A DNA stretch of 64,000 nt, from the NCBI GenBank assembly GCA_037445875.1, contig JBBIJR010000006.1, positions 1 to 64,000 on the forward strand, read 5' to 3'. The position numbers and the translations under genes were made by a program. Each line of letters opens with the position of its first letter. Within the stretch, counting starts at the first letter, position 1. Positions 35,702-43,467 of the stretch are shown here, piece by piece. The notes under the pieces are model-generated. The model saw only the letters and a program-made list of their open reading frames with translations. It had not been told where the DNA came from and made no database searches. This stretch comes from JBBIJR01 sp037445875. Its GTDB lineage: Bacteria > CLD3 > SB21.

Positions 35702-37738
35702 CTAATGGACGCGGATCGGTTTCTTTCGGACGGCCAGCGGGGCCTCTCCATCGGGATGGCAGGCAAAACAGGCCGTACTGGCATACTGGTAGCCCGAGAC
35801 CTCGTCGTGCTCATTGTCCATCTCTGTCTGAGAATGCTCGTGGCAATGGATGCAGCTGTAGATCTGGTAATTGCTGCTGACCGTATGACAGCCTGCCCCG
35901 TCTCCGGAACCCCCTCCGCAACCCGTCCATTTGTTCCGATGCTTGCCGGTAGAGACGGGAAAGTACAGGATGTCGTGATTCACCGTCCAGGGAACCCACG
36001 CATTCTGCGAGTGGCAGGTCTCGCATTGCTGAGAGAAGCCAGATCCAACATGGCCGGGATTGGTCGTGGCGGCATAGTCGTCGTCATGGCAAGAGTAGCA
36101 ATCCGCGCTTGCACCGGTCAAGTTCCCCTCATGGCAACTGGCGCACTGGTTAGCAATGGCCTGATGGGCACCCTGCAGCGTGTAGCCCGTGTACTGGCCG
36201 TGATCGAACGTCGAGGGGACCCAGGCGGAGGTCTGGTGACAATTCTCGCACCCTGTGGGAAAGGAAAGGGCTGCATGGGCCGGATTGGCGGATGCTGTGT
36301 AATCGCTCTCGTGACACGCATAGCATTCCGTCGGCGTATTCGAGAATCCACCGCTGTGGCAGAGTATGCACTGGTTCTGCACTGCCAGATGAGCGCCGGT
36401 CAGTGGGAACTGCGTAGCACTGTGGTCGAACGACGCGGGCGACCAACCGGGCTGCGTCGAATGGCACGTCTCGCAGGCAGTGGGGAAACCGGACGTGACG
36501 TGGTTCGGATCAACCGCCGCCGTGTAGTCGTTCTGATGGCACGCGTAACACGCCGTGGGGGTGCCGGTATATCCTCCTGCGTGACACTGCTGGCAGTCCG
36601 GGATGGCGGCATGGGCACCGGTCAACGGAAAGGCCGTGAGGTCGTGGTTGAAAACGGCGGGCGTCCACCCGGGACCGGTGGAATGACAGACGGCGCAAGT
36701 TGTGGGGAATCCGGACGCAACGTGATTGGGATTGGTAGTGGATTGGTAGTTCGTCTGATGGCAAGCATAGCAATCCGTCGGCGTATTCGAGAATCCACCG
36801 CTGTGGCAGAGAATGCACTGGTTCTGCACCGCCAGATGAGCGCCGGTCAGTGGAAAGGTTGTGAGGCCGTGGTCGAAGACGGCCGGTGTCCATCCCGGCT
36901 GGGTGGTGTGACATTCTTCGCATTCAACGGAGAAGTTGCCGGCAACATGGTCTGGATCCGTAGTGGTCGTGTAAGCCGACTCATGACAGGACACGCATCG
37001 CGCGGCCGTATTTGCGAATTCGCCCCCTGCATGGCAGCCCTTGCAGTCAACCGACGCGTGCGCCAGCACAAGGGGGAACCCGAAGCCATTGTGGTCCCGG
37101 ATGATGGTCGTGGTCCACGCCACGGGATGGTGGCAGGTTTGACAGTCCGTGCCCATGTTGTTCGTCAAGTGGTTCGGGTTTACGGAGGACTGATAATCTG
37201 CTGCGTGACAACTGATGCACTCCGTGGACAGGCCGGCGAATTCGTTTTCCTTCTGGTTCTGATGACAGCTCTGACAATCGGTGGTGGAGTGTCTGCCCAG
37301 GAGGGGAAAACGCGTCAGCGAATGTTGAAAGCGGAACGGGCGCCAACTGCTGCTCGTGTGGCATTTCTCGCACTGGTTACCCAGCTGCCCTTTGTGGACG
37401 TCATTATGGCAGGCGTAGCATTCGCCCGAGGTTCCCTTGAACGACAAGTCTGTGTGACAGGCTGTGCACTTGCCGGCCTCATGTTGGCCCTCCAGAAGAA
37501 AGGACGTTTCCGCATTGTGATCGAAGGCCGGATTGCGCAGGATGTTCGACCAGGATCCGGTGCTGTGACAAGCATCGCAGGCGATCGCGATCGGTCCATG
37601 GGGGTTTCTGGTTTCGGCGGACGTGCGCAGCGTGTCCTGGCCAACGACAGAGCCAACACCGGTTGTGGCCAAAACGACCCAGAGTGCGGGAAGAATCGGT
37701 TTCAGCCCTATTTCATGTTTGCGTGACACGTCGAACAC
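35702..37738 (-). CDS. 25-haem c-type cytochrome with seven haem triads
   Basis: This 678-residue exported cytochrome has 24 CXXCH motifs and one CX9CH. It has the same architecture as the 16-haem paralogue but with seven triads rather than four; three of them are nearly identical (FPLTGAHLAVQNQCILCHSG occurs twice). The signal sequence (about residues 14-34) is preceded by a charged stretch; the start is a GTG at 37738, with GTG 37729 possible, both inside the end of the 20-haem gene (31-base overlap). Two bases separate it from the 16-haem gene. It probably forms a long haem chain. Confidence 0.93.
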   Translation of the reverse strand: MFDVSRKHEIGLKPILPALWVVLATTGVGSVVGQDTLRTSAETRNPHGPIAIACDACHSTGSWSNILRNPAFDHNAETSFLLEGQHEAGKCTACHTDLSFKGTSGECYACHNDVHKGQLGNQCEKCHTSSSWRPFRFQHSLTRFPLLGRHSTTDCQSCHQNQKENEFAGLSTECISCHAADYQSSVNPNHLTNNMGTDCQTCHHPVAWTTTIIRDHNGFGFPLVLAHASVDCKGCHAGGEFANTAARCVSCHESAYTTTTDPDHVAGNFSVECEECHTTQPGWTPAVFDHGLTTFPLTGAHLAVQNQCILCHSGGFSNTPTDCYACHQTNYQSTTNPNHVASGFPTTCAVCHSTGPGWTPAVFNHDLTAFPLTGAHAAIPDCQQCHAGGYTGTPTACYACHQNDYTAAVDPNHVTSGFPTACETCHSTQPGWSPASFDHSATQFPLTGAHLAVQNQCILCHSGGFSNTPTECYACHESDYTASANPAHAALSFPTGCENCHQTSAWVPSTFDHGQYTGYTLQGAHQAIANQCASCHEGNLTGASADCYSCHDDDYAATTNPGHVGSGFSQQCETCHSQNAWVPWTVNHDILYFPVSTGKHRNKWTGCGGGSGDGAGCHTVSSNYQIYSCIHCHEHSQTEMDNEHDEVSGYQYASTACFACHPDGEAPLAVRKKPIRVH
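36318..36406. repeat. 89-base direct repeat, copy 1, within the 25-haem gene
   Basis: Copy 1 differs from copy 2 (36765-36853) at only three positions. The offset is 447 bases, 149 codons, i.e. two haem triads. It encodes the start of a triad and two haem sites. Such high DNA identity suggests recent duplication or gene conversion. Confidence 0.9.
36765..36853. repeat. 89-base direct repeat, copy 2, within the 25-haem gene
   Basis: Partner of 36318-36406, in the same orientation and frame, with three mismatches. Short-read assemblies can collapse or expand such units, so the triad number should be treated with some care. Confidence 0.9.
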
Positions 37739-39459
37739 TTCGTATCAATGGGTTTATATACAACGACGTTCATGCCGTTGTTCAGTACAACTGTTTTGTG
37801 GCATTCGGAACAGGGGGTTTTCTCGTGGGCACCGGTCAGTGCGAATCTGCTTTGTGTGTTGTGGTTGAAGAGTACAGGTTTGAACCCGTCTTCGGTATGA
37901 CATGCGTCACACGCCGTCTGCGATTGCGCGGATGATCCGCGGTTCACGAACTGTCCAAAGTGGATATCTTTATGACAAGATTCACATAGCATACTCAACG
38001 GTTTGTACTTCCTGTCCTCGGTGCCGCCGGATCGAACGACTTCCGCGTGACAGCGGACGCACATCAACGACCGGTGTTTGCCGCGCAAAGCAAAACGGGA
38101 ATCCCTATCGTGGTCAAACGCCAGCAGGTTCCACGCATCCACGCGATGGCAACCCTCACAGCCGTCTTTCTTGATGCGTTCGGCGAATTGACCGTGATGC
38201 GCGTCCGAATGACAGTCGACGCAGCGCTGCGAGGCGAACCGCAAAACAACCGTAGCTGTGTCCGGTTTTCGGTCCAGGCCCGTCCGTGTAGCGAACTCGT
38301 CTCGTGATGACTTGACATGGCAGGAGACGCACGGAATCGTGACATGGGCGCCATCAAGCAAATAGCGGCTCTGTTGGTTGTGCATTGCCAGCGTAAACAG
38401 GGTGGGGGAGAAGCCTGCCGTATGGTGGCACGATTCACAGGCGCCCGCGTCCTTTCGCCGGTCCAGTTGGCCGAGATGCCAGTCGACATGGCAGTCACGG
38501 CAGCGTTCATGGGACAGGCCCTTGTAAATGGACTTCTTCTTTGGATTCGGTTTGTGGCACTTCTCGCACGCCACACCGAGATGCAGGCCCGTCAAAGGGA
38601 ACCCCGTCTTGCTGTGGTCAAAACCGCTGACCTTGACGTTCTTCCATCCTCCCGGAATGTGGCACTTCTCACAATTGCTCCCGAAGCGGCCGTCATGGGG
38701 ATCTACGTGACAGGCTATGCACCGGTCGAATTTCAGTCCGCGAAACTTGAGGTAGTCCGCGTCCGCGGATCCGTCGGGCTTCTTGCGGACATCGGAAACC
38801 GGCTTGTGGCAGGACTGGCACGAAACCTCTGCGTGGCGACCCGTCAAGCGGAAGCGTGCGCGGTCGTGATCGAATCTTGCGGCGGCCGATTGCTTCCAAT
38901 CCTCCGATGTATGGCAGTCGCTGCACGGCTGCGAGAACTGGGCCCGATGTTCGTCAAAGTGGCAAAAGCCGCAGTCCGCCGATAGGCCCAGATACGTCCG
39001 CTTCAGAGACAAACCTTCGTTCACGCGTGCGATCACAGCTTTGTCCTTTACGCGCTCAGGCTTGTGGCAATCACGGCAATCGGTCGTCTTGTGCTTGCCG
39101 TCGAGCGAGTAACCCGCCTGGTCGTGGTTAAAACGGTCCCTTCCGCCCTCCCACTTGACCATGTCGAAATCGCGTCCCTTGTGGTCGATGTGACACGTCA
39201 CGCATTCCTTCCCCCGAACGGTGGAACTTGCATGAAATCCGCGGCCGGCGTTCACGCGCGACCTGATCAGGTTGTGGCAATCCATGCATTTGTTGCCGTC
39301 GATCTTCTTCCCGAGTTCGTGGCACTGTGTGCAGTTATCCAGGCCTTCGATATGGGCGTGCGCTGACGCGAGTTCCCCCGGGGAGAATTGGGCAAAGCTA
39401 CGGCCTGCGGAGAAAAGGCACGCAACCGCGGCAAAAAAACAGAAGTGGCGATTGACCAT
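37708..39459 (-). CDS. 20-haem c-type cytochrome
   Basis: The 583-residue exported cytochrome (signal peptide 1-23, ending RSFAQ) has 20 CXXCH motifs. Three N-terminal haems precede five full triads and a final pair; units begin F/Y-x-L-x-G-x-H (for example FPLTGLHLGVACEKCH, FALTGAHEKTPCSECH) and include D-x-H-x-G-Q/R-F and FDH histidines suited to bis-His ligation. It is more divergent and more Lys/Arg-rich than the 16- and 25-haem paralogues, which suggests a different station in the chain, perhaps the periplasmic one. It begins six bases after the TPR gene. Confidence 0.93.
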   Translation of the reverse strand: MVNRHFCFFAAVACLFSAGRSFAQFSPGELASAHAHIEGLDNCTQCHELGKKIDGNKCMDCHNLIRSRVNAGRGFHASSTVRGKECVTCHIDHKGRDFDMVKWEGGRDRFNHDQAGYSLDGKHKTTDCRDCHKPERVKDKAVIARVNEGLSLKRTYLGLSADCGFCHFDEHRAQFSQPCSDCHTSEDWKQSAAARFDHDRARFRLTGRHAEVSCQSCHKPVSDVRKKPDGSADADYLKFRGLKFDRCIACHVDPHDGRFGSNCEKCHIPGGWKNVKVSGFDHSKTGFPLTGLHLGVACEKCHKPNPKKKSIYKGLSHERCRDCHVDWHLGQLDRRKDAGACESCHHTAGFSPTLFTLAMHNQQSRYLLDGAHVTIPCVSCHVKSSRDEFATRTGLDRKPDTATVVLRFASQRCVDCHSDAHHGQFAERIKKDGCEGCHRVDAWNLLAFDHDRDSRFALRGKHRSLMCVRCHAEVVRSGGTEDRKYKPLSMLCESCHKDIHFGQFVNRGSSAQSQTACDACHTEDGFKPVLFNHNTQSRFALTGAHEKTPCSECHKTVVLNNGMNVVVYKPIDTKCSTCHANMK

Positions 39460-39465
39460 AGCGTG

Positions 39466-40056
39466 CTACTTCAACCTGTCCAGGGCGTCTCGCGCTTTTG
39501 AGGCGAGATCGGTGGTTGCGTTTATCTGGAGCGTACGGTTCCAGTACTGCCGCGCTCTGTCTTTGTTCCCGGCATGGAGGTGGATCACGCCGAGATTGTA
39601 TGTTGCTGTCTGGTGGTTTGGATTGGCCAGCACCACCTTGTCCAATTCCTGAATCGCCTTTCCGTCCTGGCCGGTATTGAACAGGCAGACGGCGTAATCG
39701 ACGCGGACGTTTTCGTTGGCCGGTGCCAGGAGAAGGGCCTTTTCATACGGGCCTAGAGCCTGCGCAAACTTTCCGATGTCGTAATAAAGGTTTCCGAGCA
39801 TGATCCAGTGTTCTGAATCGGCGGGGTTCTTCTCGAGCATCCCCTTCAGGTTTTCAATCTGCATCAGCTGGTCGTGATTGGCGGGCATATCCTGCCCCTC
39901 GATCGTTGAACCGGATCCTCCTTCAGCAGGTGCCCTCGGATCGCTTTCTTTGCCGGAGCCGCGGTGGGGGTCCTCGCCGCCATCTAGATTGATGAGAGCG
40001 AGGATCAACAAAAGGCCCGCAAACGCCAATAGGACTTTGGGTAAATGTCTGTTCAT
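39466..40056 (-). CDS. Membrane-anchored TPR protein (NrfG/CcmH-like)
   Basis: The 196-residue protein from ATG 40056 has an N-terminal anchor (KVLLAFAGLLLILALINL), a Gly/Ser-rich linker (about 25-55) and three to four TPR units (about 65-195: HWIMLGNLYYDIGKFAQALG, ATYNLGVIHLHAGNKDRARQ). It resembles the TPR parts of NrfG/CcmH, which present apocytochrome to haem lyase. Its place directly before the multihaem genes supports a role in their maturation. The frame is open to 40140, but that part overlaps the neighbour and lacks homology. Confidence 0.82.
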   Translation of the reverse strand: MNRHLPKVLLAFAGLLLILALINLDGGEDPHRGSGKESDPRAPAEGGSGSTIEGQDMPANHDQLMQIENLKGMLEKNPADSEHWIMLGNLYYDIGKFAQALGPYEKALLLAPANENVRVDYAVCLFNTGQDGKAIQELDKVVLANPNHQTATYNLGVIHLHAGNKDRARQYWNRTLQINATTDLASKARDALDRLK

Positions 40057-40093
40057 ATGCTGAAATCCTGAGTAGATGAGTTCCGGACTTCTG

Positions 40094-40981
40094 CTATTGG
40101 GCCGTGAAAATCCACCCGTATCCGAACAGAAATGCCACAACGATATGAACCACCATAATCAGGAACATCACGATGGCAAACGGCAGGTGGAACATATGCC
40201 AGTGACGGAACAGTCTTTGCGTGATGGCCAGGCTGGCCGCCTGACGCTGGAGCCTGGTCTTTTCCACCAGTGCGAGTCGGATGTCCTCCAGTTTGTGGTC
40301 GCTGGAGGGCGTCTGCGCGAGACGGCGGATGAGCTCATGGATCCTGCGGCTCTGCCGGTAATTGTGGATGACGAGCCGCGGAAAAGTCGTCAGCAGCGAC
40401 GCACGGGCGGACTCCTGGATACCGCCCGACCAACGGTCTATCTCCTCCAGTACGGCTTCTTCCACCCCTAATTCCGATCGTAAACGATCCCGGATGTGCT
40501 TGATCTGCCGGTGAAGTTCCACGGGTGAGAGCTCCGTGCCCGCGATGGTCTTTGGAATCTGCATGTACAGATACCGTCCGATCACTCCGCTTGCCACCAC
40601 GACCACCATGCACCAGAAGCTGACGGAGATGATCCCGCCGAACTTGAATGCCGTGTGATAGACGATCAGGGCGGGGCCAACGAGGCAAAGAAAAATATGG
40701 AACTCGAGCACATGCCTGATGGCTCCCCAGCCGCTCAGCGCACTCCACCGCTTGCGGAGAGAGTACATAATCACACCGAAGGTCATGAGAAACGCGCCGA
40801 TGAATCCCATTCCGTGGCCCCAGAACCCCGTGGGACTGAGCTGACTGTGCAGTGTGTGGTCGTTTCGTTCGGCGACGGGGGTTGCGTAATACTCCCAACC
40901 GTAGGAACCGACAGACGCAACAATGAACACTCCGACGACAACGAGCGTCCAGATATAGGTGCGATGAAGAGCCTTGGTCAT
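40094..40981 (-). CDS. Polytopic membrane protein with paired histidines, candidate b-type cytochrome
   Basis: This 295-residue protein has about five helices: 10-28, 56-74 (GHGMGFIGAFLMTFGVIMYS), 89-112, 118-136 and a C-terminal one near 268-288. His residues face each other in or near these helices: GHGMG, RHVLEFH, VYHTAF, RHWHMFHLPF and MVVHIVVAF. That pattern fits haem b ligation and quinol oxidation, though I cannot name the family. A helical cytoplasmic or periplasmic domain (about 145-250) lies between. It overlaps the oxidoreductase stop (TGATG) and precedes the TPR gene by 37 bases, so the three are one transcript. Confidence 0.75.
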   Translation of the reverse strand: MTKALHRTYIWTLVVVGVFIVASVGSYGWEYYATPVAERNDHTLHSQLSPTGFWGHGMGFIGAFLMTFGVIMYSLRKRWSALSGWGAIRHVLEFHIFLCLVGPALIVYHTAFKFGGIISVSFWCMVVVVASGVIGRYLYMQIPKTIAGTELSPVELHRQIKHIRDRLRSELGVEEAVLEEIDRWSGGIQESARASLLTTFPRLVIHNYRQSRRIHELIRRLAQTPSSDHKLEDIRLALVEKTRLQRQAASLAITQRLFRHWHMFHLPFAIVMFLIMVVHIVVAFLFGYGWIFTAQ

Positions 40982-42312
40982 CACGCAATCATCTTCTGCT
41001 TTTGGGCGAATTCAATCCCGATCTTTTTGAGAAAAGGAGTTGGTAACTCGCCGCCGGCGAACACAAACACATAATCGTTGGGAATCTCACGTGGGCCGCC
41101 GGGTGTATGGACGATGATGGTCTTTTCTTCTATCCGAAAAACCTGGGATTGGTAAAACACCTGCACTCTTCCGGCCTCTTCGGCTTCCCGGATTCGCTCC
41201 TGGTTCTTCGGCTTGGCTTTGTCAAAGGAATCGCCGCGATTGATCAGGGTGACGGCGGTTCCTTCCTGTTTGGATAGGGCGATGGCGGCTTCCAGGGCGC
41301 TATCGCCGGCTCCGGCGACGGCCAGCGTGGAGTGCTTGTAGCGTACGGCTTCCAGAAGCTGGTAGGCCACTTTTGGAGAATTCTCACCCGGTACTCCCAG
41401 CTTGCGCGGAGTTCCTCGACGGCCCAGCGCGAGTACGAGAAACTTCCCGAAGAACTCGTGGCCCGCGGCTGTGGTGGCTTTGAACAGTCGGTCTTCCTGT
41501 GTCACGTTTTCCAACTTCTCGCCGCACTGGACTTGCAGGCCGGTACTCCGGATGATCTCCTCCCACATGTCCAGTAGTTCCTCCTTGGAAAGCTCACGTT
41601 TCTTCAACCGTCCGTACTTGGGGATCTCGACGGGAACCGTCATGACGAGCTTCTGGCGAGGATAGCTCAGAATTGCGCCGCCGGGGCTCGGTTCTTTTTC
41701 CAGGAGCGCGAAGCTGAGTTTACGCTGCATGGCCTGGAGTGCGGCGCTGAGGCCTGCGGGGCCGGCTCCCACAACCACTACATCGAATACGGTTCGGCCG
41801 TTGGATGACGGTCCGGGGTGGGTGGGCAGACGTTCGGCTATCAGGTCGATAACCGAACGTCCCTGGAAGATCGCGTTGCGGATCAACGCCATGCCGCCGA
41901 GTTCCCCTACGAGAAACAGATTGGAAATATTGGATTCGTACTGTTCGGTCAGGATGGGCAGTTCCGCCGTGGATTTCGTAGGATCCAAAACGATCTTGAT
42001 GCCGGAGACGGGACAGGCCTCGGCACACAAGCCGTGACCTACGCACTTGGCCGGATGCACGAGTTCGGCGATGCCGTCGATGATGCCGAGTGCGTGCTCG
42101 GGGCATGCGATGACGCAGGCGGCACACCCGATGCACGTGGACTGATCGATCAGCGGGTGCTGTGCCACGGGCTTGTCACGCCCTAACGAGATCGCTTCGT
42201 ACTTCTGGGCTCGGTACAGACGCGACTTCCGGGTTGTGCGATAATAATAGGGAATGAAAACAATGGCAAAAATCGCAATGGCAAGGAAGACCGTTATGAC
42301 AGACTCACTCAT
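40981..42312 (-). CDS. FAD/NAD(P) oxidoreductase with two 4Fe-4S ferredoxin motifs and an N-terminal anchor
   Basis: From ATG 42312 this protein has 443 residues: one N-terminal helix (about 3-22), a ferredoxin domain with CIGCAACVIACP and CVGHGLCAEACP (two 4Fe-4S clusters), and a thioredoxin-reductase-like flavoprotein domain with FAD motif VVVGAGPAGLSAA and NAD(P) motif LAVAGAGDSALEAA. No CXXC redox pair is seen in the flavoprotein, so it is not a thioredoxin reductase. It probably moves electrons between NAD(P)H, Fe-S clusters and the membrane cytochrome encoded next. The frame is open to ATG 42390, which would add another hydrophobic stretch. Confidence 0.85.
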   Translation of the reverse strand: MSESVITVFLAIAIFAIVFIPYYYRTTRKSRLYRAQKYEAISLGRDKPVAQHPLIDQSTCIGCAACVIACPEHALGIIDGIAELVHPAKCVGHGLCAEACPVSGIKIVLDPTKSTAELPILTEQYESNISNLFLVGELGGMALIRNAIFQGRSVIDLIAERLPTHPGPSSNGRTVFDVVVVGAGPAGLSAALQAMQRKLSFALLEKEPSPGGAILSYPRQKLVMTVPVEIPKYGRLKKRELSKEELLDMWEEIIRSTGLQVQCGEKLENVTQEDRLFKATTAAGHEFFGKFLVLALGRRGTPRKLGVPGENSPKVAYQLLEAVRYKHSTLAVAGAGDSALEAAIALSKQEGTAVTLINRGDSFDKAKPKNQERIREAEEAGRVQVFYQSQVFRIEEKTIIVHTPGGPREIPNDYVFVFAGGELPTPFLKKIGIEFAQKQKMIA

Positions 42313-42399
42313 CTCCCAATAACCTTGATAATGGACCCTCAATTCCACAATATAATGTACTATCGCCAGCCACGAAATGACCAATATCATGAACGGTGT

Positions 42400-43410
42400 T
42401 CATCGGTCTCGTTTGCCCTGCAGAAACTCACAGGCCAATGTCACGTCGTCGCGGCTGCCTATGATCAGAGGTGTCCGAACGTGCAAGGCCTCGGGTTCGA
42501 TTTCGAGAATTCGCTGAAAACCGTCGGACGCCAGTCCGCCGGCATGCTCGATGATCATAGCGAGGGGATTGGCTTCATACAGGAGCCGCAATTTCCCCTT
42601 CTTGTTCTTGGAGTCTGCCGGATAGAGGAATATACCTCCGTAGAGCAGGTTCCGATGAAAATCCGCCACGAGCGAACCGATGTACCTCGAGGAGTACGGG
42701 CGACCATCATCCGAAGGCTGCCGCAAATAGTCGATATAGTTGCGGACCTTCTGATCCCACTTGTTATAATTACCGTCGTTGATGCTGTAAATTTTTCCTC
42801 GCATGGGCGTTTCGATGTTCTCGTGAGACAGGATGAACTCACCGAGCCCCGAATCGAACGTAAATCCGTGCACGCCGTGGCCTGCCGTATAGACGAACAT
42901 GGTACTGGAGCCGTAGATGATATAGCCCGCGCAAACCTGGTTGATACCTTTCTGCTTGCACCAGTCCGCTTCCGCCATGGCGGGTCCGGTTCCCTTCTTG
43001 AGCACCGAAAAAATGGTACCCACGCTGACGTTGGCGTCGATGTTCGATGAACCGTCCAAAGGATCGAAATTGATGATGTATTTTCCCCCTGCAGAGCGGT
43101 CCTTGAGACTGATGGGGTGTTCCATTTCCTCCGATCCGAGTAAGAAGATTTTTCCGCGGCCTCCCGATATGATGTTGACCAATGTATCGTGGGACAGCAC
43201 ATCGAGTTTCTTTACGGCTTCGCCGTGTACGTTCTCGTCGCCGGTGATGCCCATCAGGTTCACGAGACCGGCCCGATTGACTTCCCGCGCAATGATCTTT
43301 CCGGCAAGCGCGATATCCATGAGCAGGCCGCTGAGTTCGCCCGTCGCTTCTGGATGCTGACGCTCGGCCTCCATGATATGGCGCTCAATCGTCATGATGT
43401 TCATCGGCAT
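42400..43410 (-). CDS. fbp: Fructose-1,6-bisphosphatase, class I
   Basis: This enzyme removes the 1-phosphate of fructose 1,6-bisphosphate in gluconeogenesis or the Calvin cycle. It has 336 residues, the usual length. Motifs: LLGSEEMEHP, NFDPLDGSSNIDANVSVGT (metal-binding Asp cluster) and LLYEANPLAMIIEHAGG near the C-terminus. AGGAG lies eight bases before ATG 43410. It is next to deoC and a threonine aldolase on the same strand, 57 bases after deoC. Confidence 0.96.
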   Translation of the reverse strand: MPMNIMTIERHIMEAERQHPEATGELSGLLMDIALAGKIIAREVNRAGLVNLMGITGDENVHGEAVKKLDVLSHDTLVNIISGGRGKIFLLGSEEMEHPISLKDRSAGGKYIINFDPLDGSSNIDANVSVGTIFSVLKKGTGPAMAEADWCKQKGINQVCAGYIIYGSSTMFVYTAGHGVHGFTFDSGLGEFILSHENIETPMRGKIYSINDGNYNKWDQKVRNYIDYLRQPSDDGRPYSSRYIGSLVADFHRNLLYGGIFLYPADSKNKKGKLRLLYEANPLAMIIEHAGGLASDGFQRILEIEPEALHVRTPLIIGSRDDVTLACEFLQGKRDR

Positions 43411-43467
43411 GACATAGACTCCTATCTATGATCCTGCATCTATGGCAAACGGGGTAGAAAAGACGGG

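Noticed and set aside
35705..37726. 673-codon open frame on the plus strand, opposite the 25-haem gene
   Set aside because: It mirrors the repetitive CXXCH coding strand; the repeated codon pattern keeps the antisense frame open. Its translation is a low-complexity mixture with no domain, while the minus strand has signal peptide and haem motifs.
34401..39459. Regularly spaced repeats that at first sight suggest a CRISPR or satellite array
   Set aside because: Spacing is in multiples of three, repeats are degenerate, and they encode haem-binding triads.
40981..42312. Calling the flavoprotein a thioredoxin reductase
   Set aside because: The flavoprotein part has no redox-active CXXC; its cysteines belong to the ferredoxin motifs.
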